From positions 1 to 64,000 of the forward strand of contig JAAYDY010000079.1 of NCBI GenBank assembly GCA_012729015.1: a stretch of 64,000 nucleotides of DNA, written 5' to 3'. The notes under the pieces were generated by a model, which was not told the origin of the DNA, did not search any database, and saw only the letters and a list, made by a program, of their open reading frames with translations. Positions 27,523 to 37,696 of the stretch are shown here, one piece after another. Both the position numbers and the translations under genes were made by a program. The DNA is from Phycisphaerae bacterium (lineage in GTDB: Bacteria; Planctomycetota; Phycisphaerae; FEN-1346; JAACEH01). The stretch's first letter is position 1. The number at the start of each line of letters is the position of its first letter.

Positions 27523-28551
27523 ATGCCCATGCGTCCACATCCCATTCAGCCGTCGCTGCTCGTTGCCGCCCTGTTCGTTCTCGTAGCGGTGACGGCACTG
27601 CTCGCGCTCTCCGTCGGCGACGCCGCCGTACCACCGGGAGAGGTCTTGCGCGCGATCCGGCAGGCGATTTCAGGCGACGCCGGCAACGACGCAACGTCGC
27701 GGATTCTCCTGGCGATACGCCTGCCGCGGATCGTGATGGCCCTGGCCGCGGGCGCGGCCATGGGGCTCGCCGGGCTCGCTTCTCAGACACTCTTCCGCAA
27801 TCCGCTGGCCAGCCCCTACGTGGTGGGCGTTTCCAGCGGCGCCGCGTGCGGCGCGGTGCTGGGCCTGCTTCTGGCAGCCCCGGCGGTCGGCTTCGCAGCC
27901 ATGCCCGTCATGAGCGTCCTCGGCGGACTGGCGGCCACGCTGGCCGTTTACGGATTCGCCCGGCGCGGAGGCCACTTCGGCCACTCGCTGCTCCTGGCCG
28001 GCATCGCCGTCAGCGCCTTCTGCTCGGCCCTGACGTCGGCCGCCTTGTACCTGGCCGGAGAGCGGCTTCAGACGCTCGTGTTCTGGCTCATGGGCGGCCT
28101 GTGGCAATCGAATTGGCGCGATGCCCTGGTGATGACGCCCGTGGCATGTGCCGCGGGGGTAGCCCTTCTCGCCCTCGCCCCGGCCATGGACGTGGCCCTG
28201 GTGGGCGAGCGGTCGGCCCGAGACCTCGGCGTCGCCGTGCGCCGGCTTCAGCTCTGGCTCCTGGTGATTGTCGCGGTCACCACGTCCGTGGCCGTGAGCC
28301 TCACGGGCGTCATCGGCTTCGTCGGGCTCATCGTGCCGCACCTGCTGCGTCTGCTGTGCGGCGCCGGACACCGCGGGCTGGTGCCGGCCTCGGCCCTGGG
28401 CGGAGCGCTGCTGTTGCTGGCCGCCGACACCCTGGCGCGGACGGCTACCGCCCCAGCGGAGATTCCGGTGGGCATTCTCACCGCACTGGTCGGCGCCCCG
28501 GTGTTTCTCTGGCTTCTCCTCAGACGCAGCCGCCAGGGGGCGACGCCATGA
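27523..28551 (+). CDS. FecCD-type ABC transporter permease (342 aa)
   Basis: Inner-membrane permease of a type II importer, with about 8-10 hydrophobic helices. Family motifs are RLPRIVMALAAGAAMGLAGLASQTLFRNPLASPYVVGVSSGA, VSLTGVIGFVGLIVPHLLRLL and AGTAPAEIPVGILTALVGAPVFLWLLLRR-like (TAPAEIPVGILTALVGAP). Length is typical. The stop overlaps the ATPase start by 4 nt. It pairs with the substrate-binding protein and ATPase of this operon. Confidence 0.93.
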   Translation: MPMRPHPIQPSLLVAALFVLVAVTALLALSVGDAAVPPGEVLRAIRQAISGDAGNDATSRILLAIRLPRIVMALAAGAAMGLAGLASQTLFRNPLASPYVVGVSSGAACGAVLGLLLAAPAVGFAAMPVMSVLGGLAATLAVYGFARRGGHFGHSLLLAGIAVSAFCSALTSAALYLAGERLQTLVFWLMGGLWQSNWRDALVMTPVACAAGVALLALAPAMDVALVGERSARDLGVAVRRLQLWLLVIVAVTTSVAVSLTGVIGFVGLIVPHLLRLLCGAGHRGLVPASALGGALLLLAADTLARTATAPAEIPVGILTALVGAPVFLWLLLRRSRQGATP

Positions 28552-29333
28552 ACCTGCGAGCGGAAGGACTCCAATTCGGCTTCAGCGCGAGCAGACCGGT
28601 GCTGCGCGATGTGACCCTCGACGTGACGCCCGGTCGCGTGACGGCCCTCTGGGGCCCCAACGGCTCGGGCAAGAGCACCCTCCTTCGGTGCCTGAACGGT
28701 GCCCTGCGGCCGCAGGCCGGGAGCGTGCTGCTGGACGGCTGCCCGGTGGAACGCATGACACCGCGACAGATTGCCCTCCAGGTGGCCGTCGTGCCGCAGG
28801 ACACCCCGGCCGAGGTGCCCTTGACGGCTTCCGAGGTGGCCCTCCTGGGCCGCTATGCCCGCGGCGGCCCATGGGGCGAACAGACCGCCGAGGACCGCAC
28901 CGTGGTTCGTGATTGCCTGGCGCGAGTCGGCGCGCTGGACATGGCGGACCGTTGGTTTGCCGAACTCAGCGGCGGCGAACGCCAACGCGTAGTCATTGCC
29001 CGTGCCCTGGCCCAGCAGGGCCGCGTGCTGCTGCTCGACGAGCCAGCCTCGCACCTGGACATCGCTCACCAGTTGGAGCTGTACCAACTCGTCCGCCGCC
29101 TTGCGGGCGAGGGCCAGGCCGTCCTCATGGTCTGCCACGACCTGCTGCTGGCCCCGATGTACGTCGATATGGCCGTACTGATGGCGGCAGGGCGCATCGA
29201 GGCACAGGGTACGCCTGCCGAGGTCTTTACGTCACAGAACCTCCGCTCTGCCTTCGCTATCGATGCCCGTGTGGCATGGACCGGGGAGGGTACAATTCGC
29301 GCCGAATTCCCCCAGACCGGCCAGAAAATCTGA
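28548..29333 (+). CDS. ABC transporter ATP-binding protein (261 aa)
   Basis: ATPase of the FecE/BtuD type. Walker A GPNGSGKST, Q-loop VVPQDTP, signature LSGGERQRVVIARAL, Walker B VLLLDEPASHLD and the switch His in MVCHDLL are all present. It energises the permease encoded just before it; the ATGA overlap indicates coupled translation. It ends the NikR-linked operon. Confidence 0.95.
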   Translation: MNLRAEGLQFGFSASRPVLRDVTLDVTPGRVTALWGPNGSGKSTLLRCLNGALRPQAGSVLLDGCPVERMTPRQIALQVAVVPQDTPAEVPLTASEVALLGRYARGGPWGEQTAEDRTVVRDCLARVGALDMADRWFAELSGGERQRVVIARALAQQGRVLLLDEPASHLDIAHQLELYQLVRRLAGEGQAVLMVCHDLLLAPMYVDMAVLMAAGRIEAQGTPAEVFTSQNLRSAFAIDARVAWTGEGTIRAEFPQTGQKI

Positions 29334-29413
29334 CACCCATCCGCCCTCGTAGATCCGTAACCAACTCACTTACAGCACTTTGTGCAATCGCGAAGTAATT
29401 CCGCATTTTCCGG

Positions 29414-29441
29414 TTGACACGCCGGGCAAACTCAGTAAACT
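29414..29441 (+). promoter_or_regulatory. Promoter of the rex-hyd operon
   Basis: TTGACA (29414-29419) and TAAACT (29436-29441) with a 16-nt spacer. Just upstream, TTTGTGCAATCGCGAAGT (near 29379-29396) keeps one half of the Rex consensus (TTGTG) but the second half is weak, so autoregulation by Rex is only a possibility. Confidence 0.6.
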
Positions 29442-29515
29442 CTTATCGAGAAGGCTGTCTCGGTATGGCTTTCTCGATTATCAGCCCGCTTGCTCTCGGT
29501 ACAGGAGGATTGCCC

Positions 29516-30175
29516 ATGGATGACAACGTCCGAGCCTTTCCGGAACCCACGTTGCGGCGGTTGCCGGCATACCACCGGTTCCTGAAGATTCTGGCCGCCC
29601 GTGGTCGCCCGGTGGTGTCCTGTACGCACATTGCCACCGAACTCGGCCTCGATCCCACCCAGGTCCGCAAGGATATTCAGGTGACCGGCATCGTCGGCAA
29701 GCCCCGCGTCGGCTACCTCGTCCCCGAGTTGATCGACGCCATCGAAACGTTCCTTGGATGGAAGAACTCCACCGATGCCTTTCTCGTCGGGGTGGGCCAC
29801 CTGGGCACCGCCCTGCTCGGTTACGGCGGCTTTCGCGAATACGGGCTGAACATCGTCGCCGCCTTTGACAAGTCGCCGGAGAAGATCGGCACGCAGGTTC
29901 ACGGTCGGGAAGTGCAGTCCGTGGACAGCATGGCGGAGCTGGCGCAGCGGATGCACATCCTGATCGGCATTCTCACGGTGCCCGCCGACTCGGCTCAGGA
30001 TCTGGCCGACCTGCTGGTCTTCGGCGGCATCCGTGCCGTCTGGAACTTCACGCCGGTCAAGCTCCATCTGCCGCCGGCGATCATCGTCGAGAACGTGCAA
30101 CTGTCGGCCAGCCTGGCCGTGCTCTCGAACAAACTGGCCGAGTCTCTCAAGGCGGACGTGCCGCAGGAAGGATGA
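29516..30175 (+). CDS. rex: Redox-sensing transcriptional repressor Rex (219 aa)
   Basis: NADH/NAD+-sensing repressor. The N-terminal winged helix (RLPAYHRFLKIL, CTHIATELGLDPTQVRKDI) is followed by a Rossmann domain with GVGHLGTALLGY and NIVAAFD. The start at 29516 has AGGAGG 7 nt upstream; longer in-frame extensions lack one. The operon arrangement with an NADH-linked hydrogenase is the expected target: high NADH releases Rex and lets H2-forming hydrogenase be made. The stop overlaps a downstream ATG, so it is co-transcribed with hydC. Confidence 0.95.
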   Translation: MDDNVRAFPEPTLRRLPAYHRFLKILAARGRPVVSCTHIATELGLDPTQVRKDIQVTGIVGKPRVGYLVPELIDAIETFLGWKNSTDAFLVGVGHLGTALLGYGGFREYGLNIVAAFDKSPEKIGTQVHGREVQSVDSMAELAQRMHILIGILTVPADSAQDLADLLVFGGIRAVWNFTPVKLHLPPAIIVENVQLSASLAVLSNKLAESLKADVPQEG

Positions 30176-30180
30176 ACCCG

Positions 30181-30689
30181 ATGAGTACCGTCACCGATGC
30201 ACCGGGCGCCGCCCGGAAGTTTCACCGCGTGTGCGAGATTCTGGACCATCACCAACGGCAGCCATCGCGGCTCATACCGATTCTCCAGGCCGTGCAGGAG
30301 GAATACCGGTACCTGCCCGAGGAAGTGTTGACGTTCGTGGCTACGGCGTTGGGGCTATCCCCTGCCCGGGTGTTCGGCGTGGCCACGTTCTACGCCCACT
30401 TCGCCCTGAAGCCCAAAGGCAAACACATCGTGAGGCTCTGCGACGGCACCGCCTGCCACGTAAAGCAATCGATACCGATCCTGGAGGCCATTCGACGACG
30501 GCTCGGCCTGGAAGGCACAGCAACAACGACGGCCGACATGCTTTTCACGGTCGAAACGGTCTCGTGCCTGGGCGCCTGCGGATTGGCCCCAGTGGTGGTG
30601 ATTGACGACAAGGTGCATGGCCAGATGACGCCCGAAACGGCCGTGGCCCTGGTGGAGAAGATCATAGCGGACGAGGAAGGACGGCAGGC

Positions 30690-30693
<4 letters not shown>
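30181..30693 (+). CDS. hydC: [FeFe]-hydrogenase subunit HydC/HndA, NuoE-like (170 aa)
   Basis: Thioredoxin-fold [2Fe-2S] subunit that connects the flavin subunit to the hydrogenase. The ligands are seen as CDGTACHVK and CLGACGLAP. The helical N-terminus (LIPILQAVQEEYRYLPEEVL, FGVATFYAHF) is typical of NuoE. The ATG at 30181 is preferred because GGAAGG is then 9 nt away; the ATG at 30172 abuts the Shine-Dalgarno. Its stop overlaps hydB by 4 nt. Confidence 0.93.
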
Positions 30694-32594
<1,901 letters not shown>

Positions 32595-32595
32595 G

Positions 32596-34605
32596 ATGAC
32601 GACGAGAAGCCTGACAGTGGATGGTCGCGAGGCCCCGATCAACGGCGAACGGAACCTGCTGGAGGTGATCCGCAAGGCGAACATCGACCTGCCGACGTTC
32701 TGCTATCACAGCGAGCTGAGCGTGTACGGCGCGTGCCGGCTGTGCCTGGTGCAGGTGGAGGGCCGCGGGATCGTGGCCTCGTGCTCGACGCCGCCGGAGC
32801 CGGGAATGGTCGTTTACACGCAGACCGAGGAGGTGCGGGAGATTCGCCGCATCGCCGTGGAACTGCTGTTGGCAAACCACGAATCGAGCTGCCCGACGTG
32901 CAGCAAGAGCGCCACGTGCCAGCTTCAGAACCTGGCCAGGCGTCTGGGCGTGGAGAAGGTGCGGTTCAAGCCGACCCATCGCCCGCAACCGCTGGACCGG
33001 ACGACGCCGTCCCTGGTTCGCGATCCGAACAAGTGCATTCTGTGCGGCGATTGCGTCCGCATGTGCCACGAGGTCCAGGGCGTCGGCGCCATCGATTTCG
33101 CCTACCGCGGCGCGGCCGTCAGCGTGCAACCGGCCTTCGGCAAGGATCTGAACAAGGTCGAGTGCGTGTACTGCGGTCAGTGTGCGGCAGTGTGCCCGAC
33201 CGGCGCGCTGACGCCGCGGAGCGACATCGCCGACGTGTGGAAGGCCCTGGACGACAAGGACACCGTCGTGGTGGCGCAGATTGCCCCGGCCGTGCGCGTC
33301 GCGCTGGGCGAGATGTTCGGCCTGGCCCCGGGCGAGGTGACCACCGGTCAGATGGTCGCCGCCATGAAGGGCATGGGGTTCGACCAGGTCTACGACACGA
33401 GCTTCGCCGCGGACATGACCGTCGTAGAAGAGGCCACCGAGTTCCTGCGCCGCGTGGGCAGCGGCGGCAAGATGCCCCAGTTCACCAGTTGCTGCCCGGC
33501 CTGGGTCAAGTTCGCCGAGCAGTACTTCCCCGACCTGTTGGGGCATCTGTCCAGTTGCCGTTCCCCACAGCAGATGCTGGGGTCGGTGGCCAAGGAAACG
33601 CTCCCTCTGCGGCTCAATGTGGAACGCAGGAATCTCTGCGTCGTCAGCATCATGCCGTGCACGGCGAAGAAGTTCGAGGCGACGCGGCCCGAGTTCGTCC
33701 ATGACGGCATCCGCGACGTGGACTTCGTGCTCACGACGCAGGAGTTGGGCCGCATGATCGAGGAGTCGGGGCTTCGGTTCCGGGACCTTCCGCCGGAGAG
33801 CCTCGACCTGCCGATGGGCTTCAAGAGCGGCGCGGGAGTCATCTTCGGCAACTCCGGCGGCGTGACCGAGGCGGTGCTCCGGTACGCCTGTGAGAAGGTG
33901 TCGGGAACGAAGCTGACCGCGCCGGACTTCCACGCCGTGCGCGGACATAAGGGACTGCGCGAGGCCACGGTCACGGTCGGCGATCGGACGCTGCGACTGG
34001 CGATTGTTCACGGGCTGAAGAACGCACGCCTGGTGGCCGAGCAGGTTCGCGCCGGGCGCTGCGAGTATGACCTCGTCGAAGTGATGGCCTGCCCGGGCGG
34101 ATGTATCGGCGGCGCGGGACAGCCCGTCAGCGGCAACATTGACGCGCGGCGGCTTCGTACGCAGGGGCTTTACGAGGCGGACAAGGCCCTTCAACTGCAC
34201 ACGTCGCAGGACAACCACCTGGTGGCCGAATGCTATGCGAAGCACTTGGGCGAGATCGGCGGCGAGAAGGCCCATCGCCTGCTGCACACGCACTACCACG
34301 GCCGGCGCCGCATCGACGGGGACGGCCTGCGGGTGACAGGCGATGCCACCGGGGCCAAGCTCCGGGTCAGCGTCTGCGTGGGCACCAGTTGCTACGTTCG
34401 CGGCTCGCAGACGCTGCTGCACCGCCTGGTGCAGGAGATCGAACGTCGCGGCCTGCGGGAACAGGTGGACGTGCGGGCGACGTTCTGCTTTGAGCGGTGC
34501 GATCGCGGCCCAACGGTCACGGTCGGAGACACGGTGATTGAACGATGCACGGTCGAGGCGGCCATCGAGGCCATGGAACGCAAGCTGGCCCAGCCGACCG
34601 GGTGA
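32596..34605 (+). CDS. hydA: [FeFe]-hydrogenase catalytic subunit HydA with C-terminal ferredoxin domain (669 aa)
   Basis: Catalytic subunit making or consuming H2. Domains in order: plant-type [2Fe-2S] (CYHSELSVYGACRLC), His-ligated [4Fe-4S] (NHESSCPTCSKSATC), two [4Fe-4S] (CILCGDCVRMC, CVYCGQCAAVC), then the H-cluster domain with L1 FTSCCPAWVKF (near 295), L2 MPCTAKKFE (near 352) and L3 ACPGGCIGG (near 497). All catalytic cysteines, including the proton-transfer Cys of the TSCCP motif, are kept. After the small-subunit-like region, about residues 580-665 form an extra [2Fe-2S] thioredoxin-like domain (CVGTSCYVRG, CFERCDRGP), found only in some HydA types. hydB stops 2 nt before. Confidence 0.96.
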   Translation: MTTRSLTVDGREAPINGERNLLEVIRKANIDLPTFCYHSELSVYGACRLCLVQVEGRGIVASCSTPPEPGMVVYTQTEEVREIRRIAVELLLANHESSCPTCSKSATCQLQNLARRLGVEKVRFKPTHRPQPLDRTTPSLVRDPNKCILCGDCVRMCHEVQGVGAIDFAYRGAAVSVQPAFGKDLNKVECVYCGQCAAVCPTGALTPRSDIADVWKALDDKDTVVVAQIAPAVRVALGEMFGLAPGEVTTGQMVAAMKGMGFDQVYDTSFAADMTVVEEATEFLRRVGSGGKMPQFTSCCPAWVKFAEQYFPDLLGHLSSCRSPQQMLGSVAKETLPLRLNVERRNLCVVSIMPCTAKKFEATRPEFVHDGIRDVDFVLTTQELGRMIEESGLRFRDLPPESLDLPMGFKSGAGVIFGNSGGVTEAVLRYACEKVSGTKLTAPDFHAVRGHKGLREATVTVGDRTLRLAIVHGLKNARLVAEQVRAGRCEYDLVEVMACPGGCIGGAGQPVSGNIDARRLRTQGLYEADKALQLHTSQDNHLVAECYAKHLGEIGGEKAHRLLHTHYHGRRRIDGDGLRVTGDATGAKLRVSVCVGTSCYVRGSQTLLHRLVQEIERRGLREQVDVRATFCFERCDRGPTVTVGDTVIERCTVEAAIEAMERKLAQPTG

Positions 34606-34613
34606 GGTGCCCG

Positions 34614-36398
34614 ATGGACGCAGCCGCAAAACGCGGACAAGTGGTGTTCACGAACAAGGCCCGCTGCCGGGACTGCTACCGATGCCTGCGCGTGTGCCCG
34701 GTGAAGGCCATCCGCATGCACGACGGCCAGGCTTTCGTGGTCGAGGAACGCTGCATCTCGTGCGGCACCTGCATCCGGGAATGCCCTCAAGGGGCTAAGA
34801 CGTTCCGCAACGACGTGTCCGTGGCATCGCAGCTCGTGCAAGACGGCGCAGGGCCGGTGGCTGCCAGCGTGGCCCCGAGCTTCGCGGCGTTCTTCAATCC
34901 CTGGCAACAGCGTCGCCTTCCGTCGGCCCTGCGGCAACTGGGCTTCGCCTACGTCGCCGAGACGGCCGTTGGGGCCTACGCGGTGGCGCAACGGACCGAG
35001 GAGATCGTGGCGGCGGCGCCGAACCGGTCCCACATTTGCACGGCCTGTCCGGCGGCAGTGCGGTATGTGGAGCGGTACCGTCCGGAGTTGGTGTCGGCCC
35101 TGACGCCGGCGCCGAGCCCGATGGTGGCGCACGCATCGCTCATCAAGGAGCGGCTGGGCAGAACGGCCCGCGTGGTGTTCATCGGCCCGTGCGTGGCCAA
35201 GAAGGCCGAGGCCGAGCGCGAGCAGTTCGACGGTCTGGTCGATTGCGTGCTCACGTTCACCGAACTGACGGAGTGGCTGGACTCGCGCGGCATCAGCCTG
35301 AGCCGCTGCGAGGAAAGCGATTTCGACGACCGTCCGAGTGGCGACGCGCGGTTCTTCCCCCTCGTGGGCGGCGAGGCCCGAACCGGGACCAGCCGATCGG
35401 ACCTGCTCGACCGGACGCGTCTGGCCACAAGCGGCTTCGAGGAGTTCCGCGAGGCGCTCGACGGGCTGAGCGAGCGCAGGACGCCGGTGGTCCTTGAACC
35501 GCTCTTCTGCCCGGTGGGTTGCGTGAATGGGCCGGCCATGCCCAGCGATGTCGGGGTGTACGAGCGGCGAGAGCGCGTGCTGGCCTACGCCAGCGAGTCG
35601 CCTGGCGCCGCAGCCGACGCCGCCGACGCCACGGTGTCGCACGTGCGCCGACTGCAACCCACATTTGAGGCCGGTCCGCCCGCGGACGAAGCGACCGTGA
35701 GCGAGGACGACATCCGCCGCGTGCTGGAGATGACGGGCAAGGGCCGCCCCGAAGACCAGCTCAATTGCGGCGCGTGCGGCTACGCGACCTGCCGGGCCAA
35801 GGCCGTGGCGGTGGTGCGCGGCATGGCCGAGCCGGAGATGTGCCTGCCTTACATGAAGCGCCAGGCGGAGCGACGCACCGACCGGATCATCGAGACCAGC
35901 CCCAACGGCATCGTCATTCTGGACGAACAGTTGAACATCCTGAGCATGAACCCGGCGTTCCGACGGTTTTTCATGAGCAGCGAAGCCGTTTGCGGCAAAC
36001 GGATTTCGTACCTGATGGACCCGGAACCGTTCGAACGCCTGGCAGCCGGCGCCGAACGCCTCATCGAGGTGACCGTGCGGCACGAGCGGTACAACATGGT
36101 GTGCCACCAGATTCTGTACGCCCTGCCGGAGGACCGCCAGTACGTGGGCATCTTCGTCAACATCACGCGCAGCCTGGACAACGAGCGAAAGCTGGACGCT
36201 CTGCGGGCTACGACGGCGATGCAGGCGCAGGAGCTGCTGGAGCACCAAATCGCCATGGCGCAGAAGATCGCCGAGTTCCTGGGCGAGAGCACGGCCCAGG
36301 GGCAGCACCTGGTGGAGAATCTGATGCGACTGACGCAGGACGGTGCGCGGAGGCCGGCAGAGAAGGGTTCGGCCTGGATATGGCGTACAAGCACGTAG
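34614..36398 (+). CDS. hydS: Sensory [FeFe]-hydrogenase-like protein with PAS domain, HydS type (594 aa)
   Basis: Putative H2 or redox sensor related to group C [FeFe]-hydrogenases. N-terminal ferredoxin clusters (CRDCYRCLRVCPVKA, CISCGTCIRECPQGA) precede an H-cluster domain with L1 CTACPAAV, L2 IGPCVAKKAE and L3 CPVGCVNGP. In L1 the usual proton-transfer Cys (TSCCP) is Ala, as known for sensory members. A four-Cys Fe-S module (CGACGYATC...C) follows at about 384-405 and a PAS domain at about 415-520 (IIETSPNGIVILDEQLNILSMN). The start at 34614 has GAGGTG upstream. The phosphatase gene overlaps its 3' end by 19 nt, so the two form a signalling pair. Confidence 0.9.
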   Translation: MDAAAKRGQVVFTNKARCRDCYRCLRVCPVKAIRMHDGQAFVVEERCISCGTCIRECPQGAKTFRNDVSVASQLVQDGAGPVAASVAPSFAAFFNPWQQRRLPSALRQLGFAYVAETAVGAYAVAQRTEEIVAAAPNRSHICTACPAAVRYVERYRPELVSALTPAPSPMVAHASLIKERLGRTARVVFIGPCVAKKAEAEREQFDGLVDCVLTFTELTEWLDSRGISLSRCEESDFDDRPSGDARFFPLVGGEARTGTSRSDLLDRTRLATSGFEEFREALDGLSERRTPVVLEPLFCPVGCVNGPAMPSDVGVYERRERVLAYASESPGAAADAADATVSHVRRLQPTFEAGPPADEATVSEDDIRRVLEMTGKGRPEDQLNCGACGYATCRAKAVAVVRGMAEPEMCLPYMKRQAERRTDRIIETSPNGIVILDEQLNILSMNPAFRRFFMSSEAVCGKRISYLMDPEPFERLAAGAERLIEVTVRHERYNMVCHQILYALPEDRQYVGIFVNITRSLDNERKLDALRATTAMQAQELLEHQIAMAQKIAEFLGESTAQGQHLVENLMRLTQDGARRPAEKGSAWIWRTST

Positions 36399-37528
36399 AC
36401 ATCCTCACGGCGCAGAGCCCCAAGCGGCCGGGCGACGTGTGCGGCGACGTCTTGTCGTGGCGTCGCGATGCGACCGCGACGACGGCTGTACTGGCCGATG
36501 GCATCGGCTCGGGCGTCCGGGCGCACATCGCCGCCACACTGTGCGCCAGCCGCCTCATGGCGCTCATCGAGGGCGGCGCGTCACTGCGCCACGCGGTCGG
36601 CGAACTGGTCCGCACAATGGAAGGCAACCGCGACCCGTCGCGGCCGTTCGCCGCCTTTGCCGTGGCCCGCGTCCTCAACGACGGGCAGGCCACGGTTCTC
36701 GGCTACGAGATGCCGGGGACGGTGCTCCTGAGCGGCCGCCACGCCGCGCCGCTGCCCCAGCGCACGGTCACCCTGGGCACGGCCCTGGTGGGCGAGGCCT
36801 CGTGCTACCTGGAGCCGGGCGAGGGGCTGCTGCTGGTCAGCGACGGCATCACGCAATCGGGCCTGGGCCGCGGGCTGGCCAACGGCTGGGGTCTGGAGGC
36901 GGCGGCACAGTTCGCACGCGACGGGCTGGTTGCTGGGCGACGGCTCGCGGACGTGCCGTGCGCCGTGCATGACGAGGCGAGGCAACACTGGGGACCCGAC
37001 CGCGGGGACGACTGCACGGCGGTGCTGGTGTCGTGCCGACTCGGCAACACGATCAACATCCTGACGGGCCCGCCGAGCGACCGGCGCCATGACGCGGAGG
37101 CGATTGCGGCGTTTCTGGCCGCCGAAGGGCTGAAGGTCGTCTGCGGCGCGACCACGGCCGCCATCGTCGCCCGATGCCTGGGCCGCAAGGTGGACATCGA
37201 GCAGGACCCGCGCAGCCTGGTCGCTCCGCCGCGCTACTGCATCGAGGGCATCGACCTGGTGACCGAGGGAGCCGTCACGCTGACCCAGGTGTACAACGTG
37301 ATCGACGAGAGCCCGGACCGTCACGAGGAAGACAGCGGCGTGACGGACCTGTGCGGATTGCTCTGGTCGGCCGACCGCGTGAACATCACCGTTGGGGTGG
37401 CGGCCAATCCGGCCAACGGGACGATCAGTTTCCGCCAGCAGGGCATCCTGCCGCGCACGACGATCATCCCGCTTCTTCGCGACAAGCTGGAGAAGTCCGG
37501 GAAGCTGGTTCTGGTCCGCCACATCTGA
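36380..37528 (+). CDS. SpoIIE-type PP2C phosphatase paired with HydS (382 aa)
   Basis: Serine/threonine phosphatase of the SpoIIE family, the output arm of the HydS sensor. Metal-binding motifs are seen as GDVCGDVLS, VLADGIGSG, LLLVSDGIT and DRGDDCTAVLV. The C-terminal third (about residues 225-382; ILTGPPSDRRHDAEAIAAFL..., CGATTAAIVARCLG) is an unrecognised extension. It is translated from inside hydS and ends the hydrogenase operon. In other group C clusters such phosphatases accompany the sensory hydrogenase; what it dephosphorylates here is not encoded nearby. Confidence 0.88.
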   Translation: MAYKHVDILTAQSPKRPGDVCGDVLSWRRDATATTAVLADGIGSGVRAHIAATLCASRLMALIEGGASLRHAVGELVRTMEGNRDPSRPFAAFAVARVLNDGQATVLGYEMPGTVLLSGRHAAPLPQRTVTLGTALVGEASCYLEPGEGLLLVSDGITQSGLGRGLANGWGLEAAAQFARDGLVAGRRLADVPCAVHDEARQHWGPDRGDDCTAVLVSCRLGNTINILTGPPSDRRHDAEAIAAFLAAEGLKVVCGATTAAIVARCLGRKVDIEQDPRSLVAPPRYCIEGIDLVTEGAVTLTQVYNVIDESPDRHEEDSGVTDLCGLLWSADRVNITVGVAANPANGTISFRQQGILPRTTIIPLLRDKLEKSGKLVLVRHI

Positions 37529-37696
37529 CCCGACGGCCGATCCGAGACCCTGATTCGGGATTTCGGGAATTCGGGGATGTGATCCTGGATTTCCCATTGC
37601 TTTCAACCGGAACCTGGCGCACATTGAACGGCTTCATGGGACGGACGCCGGGGGGCGTTCGGTCGCCGCCGAGGGCGGCGGAAAGGAGTCGCTGGG

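Noticed and set aside
25848..29333. Cobalamin importer (BtuFCD) with B12 riboswitch
   Set aside because: No cobalamin riboswitch-like leader is visible and the divergent regulator is NikR; nickel is therefore preferred, although not proven.
29379..29396. Rex operator upstream of rex
   Set aside because: Only the first half-site (TTGTG) matches; the second half is too weak to list as a separate site.
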